From: Methylibium petroleiphilum PM1
GTDB lineage: Bacteria > Pseudomonadota > Gammaproteobacteria > Burkholderiales > Burkholderiaceae_C
Assembly: GCF_000015725.1 (NCBI RefSeq)
Contig: NC_008825.1
Span: 1,364,001-1,428,000, forward strand
Reading direction: 5' to 3'
Length of the DNA: 64,000 bases
In this document: positions 28,916 through 39,038 of the stretch, piece by piece
Layout of the letters: each line of letters begins with the position of its first letter
How positions within the stretch are numbered: the stretch's first letter is position 1
The notes under the pieces: model-generated
Seen by the model: only the letters and a program-made list of their open reading frames with translations
What the model was told of the DNA's origin: nothing
Databases searched by the model: none
Position numbers and translations under genes: made by a program

Positions 28916-31900
28916 ATGGACGCACCCGCTGCCGATCGCTTCAATGTCTCGCGCTGGGCACTCGAGCACGCCGCGCTGACGCGCTACCTGATGGTGGTGC
29001 TGATGGTGCTGGGCTTCGTGGCCTACTTTCAGCTGGGGCAGGACGAGGATCCTCCATTCACCTTCCGCGTGATGGTGGTGCAGGCCTTCTGGCCCGGTGC
29101 GACCGCGCAGCAGATGGCCGAGCAGGTGACCGACAAGATCGAGCGCACGCTGCAGGAAGTGCCCTATGCCGACAAGATTCGCAGCTACACCAAGCCCGGC
29201 GAGTCGCTGACGCTGCTGCAGATCAAGGACTCGTCGCCAGCGCGCGAGGTACCCAACGTCTGGTACCAGGCGCGCAAGAAGCTGGGCGACGCGCGGGGCC
29301 AGTTGCCCTCCGGCGTGCAGGGCCCGTTCTTCAACGACGAGTTCGGGGACGTCTATGGCTCGATCTACGCGCTGTCGGCCGATGGCTTCAGCGACGAGGA
29401 GCTGCGCCAGCATGCCGAGTCGCTGCGCACACGGCTGCTGCGGGTGCCCGACGTGGCGAAGGTCGAGCTGTTCGGCGTGCAGGCCGAGAAGGTGTACGTC
29501 GAGATCCCGCAGAAGCGGCTGGTGCAACTGGGCATCGACCTGAACGCGGTACTGGCCCAGCTGGGCGCGCAGAACGCGGTGGAGGGCGCGGGCGCCTTCC
29601 ACGTCGCCGGGCAGACGGTGCAGGTGCGCATCGGCGGTCAGTTCAACTCGATCGACGAACTGCGCGCCTTCCCGATCCGCGCGGTCAATGCGAGCACCGG
29701 CGCGGCCAGCAGCCTGCGGCTCGGCGACATCGCGACCATCCAGCGCGCCTACGTGGACCCGCCGAGCATCAAGGTTCGCCACCAGGGACGCCCGGTGATC
29801 GCGCTGGGCATCTCGATGTCGCGCGGTGGCGACATCATCGAGCTCGGCAAGAACCTGCAAGCGGCCACCGCGAAGATCCAGGCCGACCTGCCGATGGGTG
29901 TGGAGCTGTCTCAGATCCAGGACCAGCCGCAGGCGGTGTCGCGTTCGGTGGGCGAGTTCGTGCGGGTGCTGATCGAGGCGGTGGTGGTCGTGTTGGCGGT
30001 GAGCTTCATCGCGCTGGGCCTGCACTCCAGGCCGCTGCGCATCGACGTGCGACCCGGGCTGGTGGTGGCCATCACGATTCCGCTCGTTCTGGCGATCACC
30101 TTCATCACGATGTACTACTGGAGCGTGGGCCTGCACAAAATCTCGCTCGGCGCGCTGATCATCGCGCTGGGCCTGCTGGTCGACGACGCCATCATCGCCG
30201 TCGAGATGATGGTGAGGAAGCTCGAGGAGGGCTACGACAAGGTCCGCGCCGCCACCTTCGCCTACGAACTGACCGCGAAGCCGATGCTGACCGGCACGCT
30301 CATCACCGCCGCCGGCTTCCTGCCGATCGGGCTGGCGAAGTCGGTGACGGGCGAGTACACGTTCGCGATCTTCGCCGTGACCACGGCAGCGCTGCTGATT
30401 TCCTGGGCGGTGTCGGTGTACTTCGTGCCCTACCTCGGACTGCTGCTGCTCAAGGCCAGGCCGCACACGGCGGGCGAGGCCGCGCACGAGCTGTTCGACA
30501 CACCGTTCTACACGCGCTTTCGGGCGCTCCTCAACTGGTGCGTGGCGCACCGCTGGCTGACCATCGGCGTGACGCTGCTGGTGTTCGCGCTCGGCATCGT
30601 CGGCATGGGGCGGGTGCAGCAGCAGTTCTTCCCCGACTCGAGCCGCCCGGAGATCCTGGTCGACCTGTGGCTGCCGGAGGGCGCCTCCTATGCGGCCAGC
30701 GAGGACGTTGCCAGGCGCTTCGAGGCCCGCCTGATGCGCGAGCCCGGGGTCGAAGCCGTGACCACCTGGGTCGGTTCGGGTGTGCCGCGCTTCTACCTGC
30801 CGCTCGACTTCGTGTTTCCGCAGACCAATGTGTCGCAGTTCATCCTGCTGCCCAAGGACCTGGCGGTGCGCGAGACGCTGCGCCAGAAGCTACCGGCGCT
30901 GCTGGCCGAAGAATTCCCTGAGGTGCGCGGGCGGGTCAAGTTGCTGCCCAACGGGCCGCCGGTGCCCTATCCGGTGCAGTTCCGGGTGATCGGCGACGAC
31001 GTCCAGGCGGTGCGGCAGTGGGCCGACGAGGCCAAGGCCATCCTGCGCGGCAACGCCAGCATGCGCGGCGTCAACGACAACTGGAACGAGTCGGTGAAGG
31101 TGCTGCACCTCGAGGTGGACCAGGACAAGGCCCGCGCGCTCGGCGTCACCAGCCAGGCCATCGCCCAGGCCTCGCGCACGGTGCTGACCGGCAGCACGGT
31201 GGGCCAGTACCGCGAGGGCGACCGGCTGATCGACATCGTGCTGCGCCAGCCGGCCGACGAGCGCAACGCGCTCACCGACCTGGCCAATGGCTACGTCCCG
31301 ACCACTAGTGGCCGCTCGATCCCCCTGGTCCAGATCGCCAAGGTCGGTTTCACCTGGGAGCCGGGCGTGCTGTGGCGAGAGGGGCGGCATTACGCCGTCA
31401 CCGTGCAGGGCGACGTGGCCGAAGGCCTGCAGGGCGCCACCGTGACGGCGCAGCTGTGGCCACAGCTCGAACAGCTGAGCCGGCGCATGCCGCCGGGCTA
31501 CACGATCGAGATCGCCGGCGCGGTGGAAGAGAGCAGCAAGGGCCAGGGGTCGATCGCCGCCGGGGCGCCGCTGATGCTGTTCATCATGTTCACGCTGCTG
31601 ATGCTGCAGCTGCACAGCTTCAGCCGCGCGGTGCTCGTGTTCCTGACCGGTCCGCTGGGCATCGCCGGGGTGGCGGCCGCGCTGCTGCTGCTGGGGCGGC
31701 CGTTCGGCTTCGTCGCATTGCTGGGTGTGATCGCGCTGAGCGGCATGATCATGCGCAACTCGGTGATCCTGATCGACCAGATCGAGCAGGATCGCGCCCG
31801 TGGCATCCCGGCCTGGACGGCCATCGTGGAGTCGGCCGTGCGGCGCTTCCGACCGATCGTGCTGACGGCCGCCGCCGCGGTGCTGGCGATGATCCCGCTG

Positions 31901-32041
31901 ACCCGCAGCGTGTTCTGGGGGCCGATGGCGGTGGCGATCATGGGCGGGCTGATCGTCGCCACCGCACTGACGTTGCTGGCCCTGCCGGCGATGTATGCGG
32001 CGTGGTTCAGGGTCCGGCGCCCCGAACTGGAAGCCGGCTAA
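28916..32041 (+). CDS. RND efflux pump permease (HAE1-like, TriC-type)
   Basis: 1041 aa proton-driven exporter with the usual 12 hydrophobic helices and two large periplasmic loops. The proton-relay pair of AcrB (two Asp in TM4) is present in LGLLVDDAIIAVEMMV. The N-terminal loop AYFQLGQDEDPPFTFRVMVV is close to the TriC branch of HAE1 pumps. Substrate unknown. The ATG at 28916 is preferred to the adjacent GTG at 28913 for spacing. No outer-membrane channel gene follows; a hairpin terminator and a tRNA do. Confidence 0.94.
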   Translation: MDAPAADRFNVSRWALEHAALTRYLMVVLMVLGFVAYFQLGQDEDPPFTFRVMVVQAFWPGATAQQMAEQVTDKIERTLQEVPYADKIRSYTKPGESLTLLQIKDSSPAREVPNVWYQARKKLGDARGQLPSGVQGPFFNDEFGDVYGSIYALSADGFSDEELRQHAESLRTRLLRVPDVAKVELFGVQAEKVYVEIPQKRLVQLGIDLNAVLAQLGAQNAVEGAGAFHVAGQTVQVRIGGQFNSIDELRAFPIRAVNASTGAASSLRLGDIATIQRAYVDPPSIKVRHQGRPVIALGISMSRGGDIIELGKNLQAATAKIQADLPMGVELSQIQDQPQAVSRSVGEFVRVLIEAVVVVLAVSFIALGLHSRPLRIDVRPGLVVAITIPLVLAITFITMYYWSVGLHKISLGALIIALGLLVDDAIIAVEMMVRKLEEGYDKVRAATFAYELTAKPMLTGTLITAAGFLPIGLAKSVTGEYTFAIFAVTTAALLISWAVSVYFVPYLGLLLLKARPHTAGEAAHELFDTPFYTRFRALLNWCVAHRWLTIGVTLLVFALGIVGMGRVQQQFFPDSSRPEILVDLWLPEGASYAASEDVARRFEARLMREPGVEAVTTWVGSGVPRFYLPLDFVFPQTNVSQFILLPKDLAVRETLRQKLPALLAEEFPEVRGRVKLLPNGPPVPYPVQFRVIGDDVQAVRQWADEAKAILRGNASMRGVNDNWNESVKVLHLEVDQDKARALGVTSQAIAQASRTVLTGSTVGQYREGDRLIDIVLRQPADERNALTDLANGYVPTTSGRSIPLVQIAKVGFTWEPGVLWREGRHYAVTVQGDVAEGLQGATVTAQLWPQLEQLSRRMPPGYTIEIAGAVEESSKGQGSIAAGAPLMLFIMFTLLMLQLHSFSRAVLVFLTGPLGIAGVAAALLLLGRPFGFVALLGVIALSGMIMRNSVILIDQIEQDRARGIPAWTAIVESAVRRFRPIVLTAAAAVLAMIPLTRSVFWGPMAVAIMGGLIVATALTLLALPAMYAAWFRVRRPELEAG

Positions 32042-32106
32042 AATCGCCGGTCGTCCGAATCGGGGCCCCGGCGAAGCGGTGCACCGAACTCGACCGAACT
32101 CGACGA

Positions 32107-32132
32107 CAAGGGCCGGCGGGCCCTTGTTCAAT
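32107..32132 (+). terminator. Terminator after the RND operon
   Basis: CAAGGGCC/GGCCCTTG, 8-bp perfect stem with a GGCG loop (32107-32126), followed by TTCAATTT. It separates the pump operon from tRNA-Leu(UAG), which begins 12 bp later. Confidence 0.7.
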
Positions 32133-32137
32133 TTCCA

Positions 32138-32224
32138 GCGCGGGTGGCGAAATTGGTAGACGCACCAGGTTTAGGTCCTGACGCCCGCAAGGGTGTGCGG
32201 GTTCGAGTCCCGCCCCGCGCACCA
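32138..32224 (+). tRNA. tRNA-Leu(UAG)
   Basis: 87-nt class II tRNA with encoded CCA. Acceptor stem GCGCGGG/CCCGCGC, D-arm GGCGAAATTGGTAGACGC typical of leucine tRNAs, anticodon loop TTTAGGT (anticodon TAG, reading CUA/CUN), long variable arm CGCCCGCAAGGGTG, T-loop TTCGAGT. It ends 35 bp before tig. Confidence 0.96.
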
Positions 32225-32259
32225 CACGCATCCTTCAGTCCAGCGAGAGAGTACAGATC

Positions 32260-33564
32260 ATGGCTGTCACCGTCGAAACCCTCGAGAAGCTCGAGCGCCG
32301 CATCACCCTCATCCTGTCGGCCGACACGATCAAGAACGAGGTCGAAATGCGCCTGAAGCGCCTGGCCAAGACGGTCAAGGCCGACGGCTTCCGCCCCGGC
32401 AAGGTGCCGATGAGCGTGGTGGCGCAACGCTATGGCTACTCGGTCCAGTACGAGGTGATGAACGACAAAGTCGGCGAGGCCTTCAGCAAGGCCGCCAACG
32501 AGGCGCAGCTGCGCGTCGCCGGCGCGCCGCGTATCTCCGAGAAGGAAGGTGCACCCGAAGGCGAGCTGGCCTTCGACGCGACCTTCGAGGTCTATCCGGA
32601 CGTGAAGATCGGCGACCTGTCGGCCACCGAGATCGACCGCGTGAGCACCGAGGTGACCGATGCCGCGATCGACAAGACGCTGGACATCCTGCGCAAGCAG
32701 CGCCGCACCTTCGCGCAGCGCGCGGCGAGCGAAGGCGCGGTCGACGGCGATCGCGTGACGATCGACTTCGAGGGCAAGATCGACGGGGTGCCGTTCGACG
32801 GTGGCAAGGCCGAGGGGTTCCAGTTCATCCTTGGCGAAGGCCGCATGCTGGAGGCCTTCGAGAAGGCGGTGCGCGGTATGAAGACCGGCGAGTCCAAGAC
32901 CTTCCCGCTGCAGTTCCCCGACGACTACCAGGGCAAGGAAGTGGCCGGCAAGGAGGCTGACTTCCTGGTGACGCTGACCAAGATCGAGGCACAGCACCTG
33001 CCGGAGGTCGACGAGGCGTTCGCGCAGTCGTTGGGGATCCAGGACCCGACCCTCGAAGGCCTGCGCGCCGACATCCGCAAGAACCTCGAGCGCGAGGTCA
33101 AGAACCGCCTGATCGCCCGCAACAAGTCGGCGGTGATGGAGGCCCTGATCAAGGTGGCCGACCTCGACCTGCCGAAGGCGCTGGTGCAGAACGAGACCGA
33201 TCGCATGATCGAGGGCGCCCGCGCCGACCTGAAGCAGCGTGGCATCAAGGACGCCGACAAGGCGCCGATCCCCGCCGAGATCTTCCACGAACAGGCCGAG
33301 CGGCGAGTGCGCCTGGGCCTGGTGGTGGCGGAGCTGGTGCGCACGAACCAACTGCAGGCCAAGGGCGAGCAGATCGGGGCGCACATCGAGGAGATGGCGC
33401 TGAGCTACGAGAAGCCCGAGGAGGTCCGCCGTTGGTACTTCGGCGACCGGCAGCGCCTGGCCGAGGTCGAGGCCCTGGTGGTCGAGAACAACGTCACCGA
33501 GTTCGTGCTGTCGAAGGCCAAGGTCAGCGACAAGCAGCTGCCGTTCGACGAGTTGATGGTCTGA
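32260..33564 (+). CDS. tig: Trigger factor
   Basis: Ribosome-bound chaperone and peptidyl-prolyl isomerase. 434 aa (E. coli 432). N-terminal ribosome-binding domain with the signature region GFRPGKVPMSVVAQRYG (about 45-61), FKBP-like PPIase domain beginning DGDRVTIDFEGKIDG, then the C-terminal helical domain. The ATG at 32260 is 35 bp after the tRNA, so it may share its transcript. It heads the conserved tig-clpP-clpX-lon series. Confidence 0.98.
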   Translation: MAVTVETLEKLERRITLILSADTIKNEVEMRLKRLAKTVKADGFRPGKVPMSVVAQRYGYSVQYEVMNDKVGEAFSKAANEAQLRVAGAPRISEKEGAPEGELAFDATFEVYPDVKIGDLSATEIDRVSTEVTDAAIDKTLDILRKQRRTFAQRAASEGAVDGDRVTIDFEGKIDGVPFDGGKAEGFQFILGEGRMLEAFEKAVRGMKTGESKTFPLQFPDDYQGKEVAGKEADFLVTLTKIEAQHLPEVDEAFAQSLGIQDPTLEGLRADIRKNLEREVKNRLIARNKSAVMEALIKVADLDLPKALVQNETDRMIEGARADLKQRGIKDADKAPIPAEIFHEQAERRVRLGLVVAELVRTNQLQAKGEQIGAHIEEMALSYEKPEEVRRWYFGDRQRLAEVEALVVENNVTEFVLSKAKVSDKQLPFDELMV

Positions 33565-33582
33565 CCCGGCAACGCTGTCTCC

Positions 33583-33617
33583 GAAGGCGCCGTGCCGCGA
33601 GGCCGGCGCCTTCTTGC
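33583..33617 (+). terminator. Terminator-like hairpin after tig
   Basis: GAAGGCGCCG/CGGCGCCTTC, 10-bp perfect stem (33583-33592 and 33604-33613) with an 11-nt loop, followed by TTGCC. The T-tract is short, so it may be a partial terminator placed before the clpP promoter. Confidence 0.6.
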
Positions 33618-33635
33618 CATCTCTCGAGGCTTGCT

Positions 33636-33663
33636 CTTGACGCGACATAATCAAGCCGCATCT
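33636..33663 (+). promoter_or_regulatory. Candidate sigma-32 promoter of clpP
   Basis: CTTGACG (33636-33642), 13 bp, CCGCATCT (33656-33663). It matches 5 of 7 positions of CTTGAAA and 6 of 7 informative positions of CCCCATNT, with spacing identical to the ftsH and lon elements. The clpP ATG is 29 nt downstream. clpP is heat-shock controlled in E. coli. Confidence 0.62.
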
Positions 33664-33691
33664 GAAGCAGGTCGTCGAATCAAGGAGTGCC

Positions 33692-34300
33692 ATGAGCGCG
33701 CTGGAAACACAGAATCTGGGCATGGTGCCCGTCGTCATCGAGCAGTCGGGCCGCGGCGAACGCGCCTACGACATCTACAGCCGTCTGCTGCGCGAGCGCG
33801 TGATCTTCCTGGTCGGTCCAGTCAACGACCAGACCGCCAATCTGGTGGTGGCGCAGCTGCTGTTCCTGGAGAGCGAGAACCCCGACAAGGACATCTCGCT
33901 GTACATCAACTCCCCGGGCGGCTCGGTCAGCGCCGGTCTGTCGATCTTCGACACCATGCAGTTCATCAAGCCCGACGTGTCGACGCTGTGCATGGGCATC
34001 GCGGCGAGCATGGGGGCTTTCCTGCTGGCCGCCGGCGCCAAGGGCAAGCGCTTCGCGCTGCCGAACTCGCGCGTGATGATCCACCAGCCCTCGGGCGGGG
34101 CCCAGGGCCAGGCGACCGACATCGAGATCCAGGCGCGCGAGATCCTGAAGCTGCGCGAGAGTCTCAACGGCATCCTGGCCGAGCGCACCGGCCAGCCCCT
34201 GGAGAAGATCCGCGCGGACTCGGAGCGCGACTACTTCATGTCGGCCGAGGAAGCCACCGGCTACGGCCTGATCGACAAGGTGATTGCGCAGCGCGCCTGA
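33692..34300 (+). CDS. clpP: ATP-dependent Clp protease proteolytic subunit
   Basis: Tetradecameric serine peptidase that works with ClpX or ClpA. 202 aa. The catalytic Ser is in GIAASMGAF (S106), the His in MIHQPSGG (H131), and the Asp near residue 180 ([10 protein letters not shown] follows the expected helix). The N-terminus [20 protein letters not shown] is typical. Separated from tig by a hairpin and a sigma-32-like promoter, and from clpX by a strong terminator. Confidence 0.98.
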   Translation: MSALETQNLGMVPVVIEQSGRGERAYDIYSRLLRERVIFLVGPVNDQTANLVVAQLLFLESENPDKDISLYINSPGGSVSAGLSIFDTMQFIKPDVSTLCMGIAASMGAFLLAAGAKGKRFALPNSRVMIHQPSGGAQGQATDIEIQAREILKLRESLNGILAERTGQPLEKIRADSERDYFMSAEEATGYGLIDKVIAQRA

Positions 34301-34327
34301 CCCGACTGGCCGGGTAACTGGGTGGGC

Positions 34328-34370
34328 AACGGGGCCTTTTTCGACACCAAGGCCCCGTTTTCTTTTCCCT
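34328..34370 (+). terminator. Rho-independent terminator between clpP and clpX
   Basis: AACGGGGCCTT/AAGGCCCCGTT, an 11-bp perfect stem (34328-34338 and 34349-34359) with a 10-nt loop, then TTCTTTTCCCTT. This is the strongest intrinsic terminator in the window and implies that clpX needs read-through or its own promoter in the 45 bp that remain. Confidence 0.9.
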
Positions 34371-34404
34371 TATCATTCTTGTCACTCCCCAGACGGCTCG
34401 TCCC

Positions 34405-35676
34405 ATGCCCGAGAAAAAAGGCTCCTCCAGCGAAAAAGTGCTGTATTGCTCGTTCTGCGGGAAGAGTCAGCACGAGGTGAAGAAGCTCATCGCCGGCCCG
34501 TCGGTGTTCATCTGCGACGAGTGCATCGAACTCTGCAACGACATCATCCGTGACGAAGTGCCCGCGGAAAGCGGGGACGCGAAGGCAGCCAAGAGCGATC
34601 TGCCGGTACCCGGCGAGATCAAGGCCAGTCTGGATCAGTACGTGATCGGACAGGAGCCGGCCAAGCGCACGCTGGCCGTCGCGGTCTACAACCACTACAA
34701 GCGCCTCAAGCATGTGCAGGGCGTGGGCAAGAAGGAGGACGTGGAGCTCGCCAAGAGCAACATCCTGCTGATCGGCCCCACCGGTTCCGGCAAGACACTG
34801 CTGGCGCAGACGCTGGCGCGGCTGCTCAACGTGCCGTTCGTGATTGCCGATGCCACCACGCTGACCGAGGCCGGATACGTGGGCGAGGATGTCGAGAACA
34901 TCATCCAGAAGCTGCTGCAGAACTGCAACTACGAGGTCGAGCGCGCGCAGCGCGGCATTGTCTATATCGACGAGATCGACAAGATCTCGCGCAAGGCCGA
35001 CAACCCCTCCATCACGCGTGACGTGTCGGGCGAGGGTGTGCAGCAGGCGTTGCTCAAGCTCGTCGAGGGCACGATGGCCAGCGTGCCGCCGCAGGGCGGC
35101 CGCAAGCACCCGAACCAGGACTTCCTGCAGATCGACACCACCAACATCCTGTTCATCTGCGGCGGCGCCTTCGACGGCCTCGAGAAGGTGATCCAGAACC
35201 GCTCCGAGAAGTCGGGGATCGGCTTCGGCGCCAGCGTGCAGAGCAAGACCGAACGCAAGGTCAGCGAAGTGTTCCGCGAAGTCGAGCCCGAGGACCTGAT
35301 CAAGTTCGGTTTGATCCCTGAGCTGGTCGGCCGCCTGCCGGTGGTCGCCACGCTGGGCGAGCTGACCGAGGACGCGATGGTGCAGATCCTCACCGAGCCG
35401 AAGAACGCGCTGGTCAAGCAGTACCAGAAGCTGTTCGCGATGGACGGCGTCGAGCTCGAGATCCGGCCGTCGGCGCTGACCGCCATCGCCCAGAAGGCGC
35501 TGGCCCGCAAGACCGGAGCGCGCGGGCTGCGCTCGATCATGGAGCACTCGCTGATGGACACCATGTTCGATCTGCCCACCATGGATGGCGTCCAGAAGGT
35601 CGTGCTCGACGAGCACACGATCGAAGAACACACCAAGCCGCTGCTGGTCTACCGCGAACAGAAGGCCAGCGCCTGA
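34405..35676 (+). CDS. clpX: ATP-dependent Clp protease unfoldase ClpX
   Basis: AAA+ unfoldase that feeds tagged proteins to ClpP. 423 aa (E. coli 424). N-terminal C4 zinc domain with Cys 15, 18, 37 and 40 (YCSFCGK and FICDEC). Walker [16 protein letters not shown] (about 121-135), Walker [11 protein letters not shown], pore loop GYVGEDVE, ClpP-contact IGFGA, sensor motifs and the C-terminal small domain ([15 protein letters not shown]). It lies 104 bp after clpP. Confidence 0.98.
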
Positions 35677-35748
35677 GGCCGTAGGCGCATCCGAGGCTGG
35701 CCCGTCACCGCTCCGCCTGCCACCGTCGCCGCCACCCCAGGCTCCCTT

Positions 35749-35776
35749 CTTGCAATTCCCCGCTCGGGCTCCATCT
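35749..35776 (+). promoter_or_regulatory. Candidate sigma-32 promoter of lon
   Basis: CTTGCAA (35749-35755), 13 bp, CTCCATCT (35769-35776). It matches 6 of 7 positions of CTTGAAA and 6 of 7 informative positions of CCCCATNT, and shares its spacing with the ftsH and clpP elements. The lon ATG is 24 nt downstream. lon is a classical sigma-32 target in E. coli. Confidence 0.65.
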
Positions 35777-35799
35777 GAGCCTGAGAAAGAGAGGCCTCC

Positions 35800-38217
<2,418 letters not shown>

Positions 38218-38238
38218 GCCGGCGGGGCGGTGGCGTGC

Positions 38239-38268
38239 TTGCGTCACCGCCACTGCTTCGGCTATACT
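38239..38268 (+). promoter_or_regulatory. Candidate promoter of the tRNA-Gly/Cys/Leu cluster
   Basis: TTGCGT (38239-38244), 18 bp, TATACT (38263-38268), about 50 bp before tRNA-Gly. A dyad GGCGGTG/CACCGCC (38226-38232 and 38245-38251) overlaps the -35 and could end the lon transcript. Good -10, fair -35. Confidence 0.55.
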
Positions 38269-38318
38269 GCGAGGCTCGCAACGAAGCGATTCCTTGCGAG
38301 ACGGTCAGTGAAAAGTGT

Positions 38319-38394
38319 GCGGGAATAGCTCAGTTGGTAGAGCGCAACCTTGCCAAGGTTGAGGTCGCGAGTTCGAGCCTCGTTTCCCGCTCCA
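38319..38394 (+). tRNA. tRNA-Gly(GCC)
   Basis: 76-nt tRNA with encoded CCA. Acceptor GCGGGAA/TTCCCGC, D-arm AGCTCAGTTGGTAGAGC, anticodon stem-loop CAACC-TTGCCAA-GGTTG (anticodon GCC), T-arm GCGAG-TTCGAGC-CTCGT. First tRNA after lon. Confidence 0.97.
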
Positions 38395-38405
38395 GTCTTG
38401 TGATG

Positions 38406-38431
38406 AAAGGGAAGCTCATGCTTCCCTTTTT
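38406..38431 (+). terminator. Terminator after tRNA-Gly
   Basis: AAAGGGAAGC/GCTTCCCTTT with a TCAT loop (38406-38429), T-run continuing to 38431. Compact intrinsic terminator placed between tRNA-Gly and tRNA-Cys. Confidence 0.8.
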
Positions 38432-38479
38432 CGTCAGCGGTTTGTTGTCAGGATCGCTGGTGTGGTCGTGCGACTCCAG

Positions 38480-38553
38480 GGCGCGGTAGCAAAGCGGTTA
38501 TGCAGCGGATTGCAAATCCGTCCAGGGCGGTTCGACTCCGCCCCGCGCCTCCA
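38480..38553 (+). tRNA. tRNA-Cys(GCA)
   Basis: 74-nt tRNA with encoded CCA. Acceptor GGCGCGG/CCGCGCC, discriminator T, anticodon stem-loop CGGAT-TGCAA-ATCCG read as loop TTGCAAA (anticodon GCA), T-loop TTCGACT. The U73 discriminator is the cysteine identity base. Confidence 0.97.
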
Positions 38554-38579
38554 GTCTCCGTACGGTTGTGCTTCCTCAT

Positions 38580-38609
38580 CGCCTCGCGCCAGCGAGGCGT
38601 TTTTGTTTC
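38580..38609 (+). terminator. Terminator after tRNA-Cys
   Basis: CGCCTCGC/GCGAGGCG with a GCCA loop (38580-38599) followed by TTTTTGTTT. Strong intrinsic terminator; the intron-bearing tRNA-Leu begins 33 bp later, so it may need its own promoter or read-through. Confidence 0.85.
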
Positions 38610-38641
38610 CGGCCTCCTGTGCGGCGCTACCATCCGCTCGG

Positions 38642-38973
38642 GCCTCGATGGCGAAATTGGCAGACGCAGCGGACTTGAAATCAATTTGAGCGCCCGCGCG
38701 GAAACGCGCGGGATGAATCCCGTCAAATTCGGAGAACCCCCTGCGGTGCGTTACGCATCGCGAGGCAACGCCGAGCCAAGCCGCAGCCGGGCCGGGGCGG
38801 AAGGTGTAGAGAGCGGACGGCGGGCACCTAAGGCGCAAGCGATGGTGAAGGCGCGCTCCAGACCCCGAACGCGTACAGCGCTGGCTGCGCGCGGCGGCGA
38901 AAGCCGTAGCAGGTAAGAAAATCCGCCGGACCCTGACCGGTCCATCCCGGTTCGATCCCGGGTCGAGGCACCA
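38642..38973 (+). tRNA. tRNA-Leu(UAA) interrupted by a group I intron
   Basis: Exons 38642-38676 and 38918-38973 total 91 nt and fold as a class II leucine tRNA: acceptor GCCTCGA/TCGAGGC, leucine-type D-arm GGCGAAATTGGCAGACGC, long variable arm CCGGACCCTGACCGG, T-arm CCCGG-TTCGATC-CCGGG, encoded CCA. Joined after 38676, the anticodon arm reads GCGGA-CTTAAAA-TCCGC, anticodon TAA. The unspliced DNA shows CTTGAAA, which mimics a Ser(UGA) anticodon but lacks the 3' stem strand next to it. The intron sits between anticodon bases 34 and 35, the position used in cyanobacterial tRNA-Leu(UAA). This gene supplies the UUA/UUG decoder only if splicing works. Confidence 0.93.
38677..38917 (+). ncRNA. Group I self-splicing intron (IC3-like), 241 nt, no homing-endonuclease ORF
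   Basis: The 5' exon ends in T and the intron ends in G, as group I chemistry requires; the guide GAG (38688-38690) can pair with exon CTT, giving the G-U pair at the splice site (P1). P2: CCCGCGCG-GAAA-CGCGCGGG (38693-38712). P3: CCCGTC 38719-38724 with GGCGGG 38819-38824. P4: TTCGG 38728-38732 with CCGAG 38771-38775. P5: GCGGTGCG-TTA-CGCATCGC, about 38743-38761. P7: GAGCG 38811-38815 with CGCTC 38854-38858. P9: CGGC-GAAA-GCCG 38895-38906. Unpaired core words such as GTCAAATTCGG and GAAGGTGTAGAGA resemble, from memory, the Azoarcus tRNA-Ile intron, while P3 and P7 differ by compensating changes. The longest reading frames here are shadows. Confidence 0.93.
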
Positions 38974-39038
38974 CCGAGCCCCCTGCGGGCGGCTTTGCCG
39001 TCCGCCGTGCGGCGTTTCGCGCACGCGTGTGCCTCGCC

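Noticed and set aside
34378-34405. Sigma-32 promoter for clpX
   Set aside because: CTTGTCA is present but no CCCCAT-like box follows at 13 bp; it would run into the start codon.
38642-38700. tRNA-Ser(UGA) from the CTTGAAA loop
   Set aside because: The D-arm and variable arm are leucine type and the matching 3' anticodon strand is 241 nt away; the loop is an artefact of the unspliced intron.
38677-38917. Homing endonuclease ORF in the intron
   Set aside because: The intron is only 241 nt and has no frame of useful length that is not a shadow.
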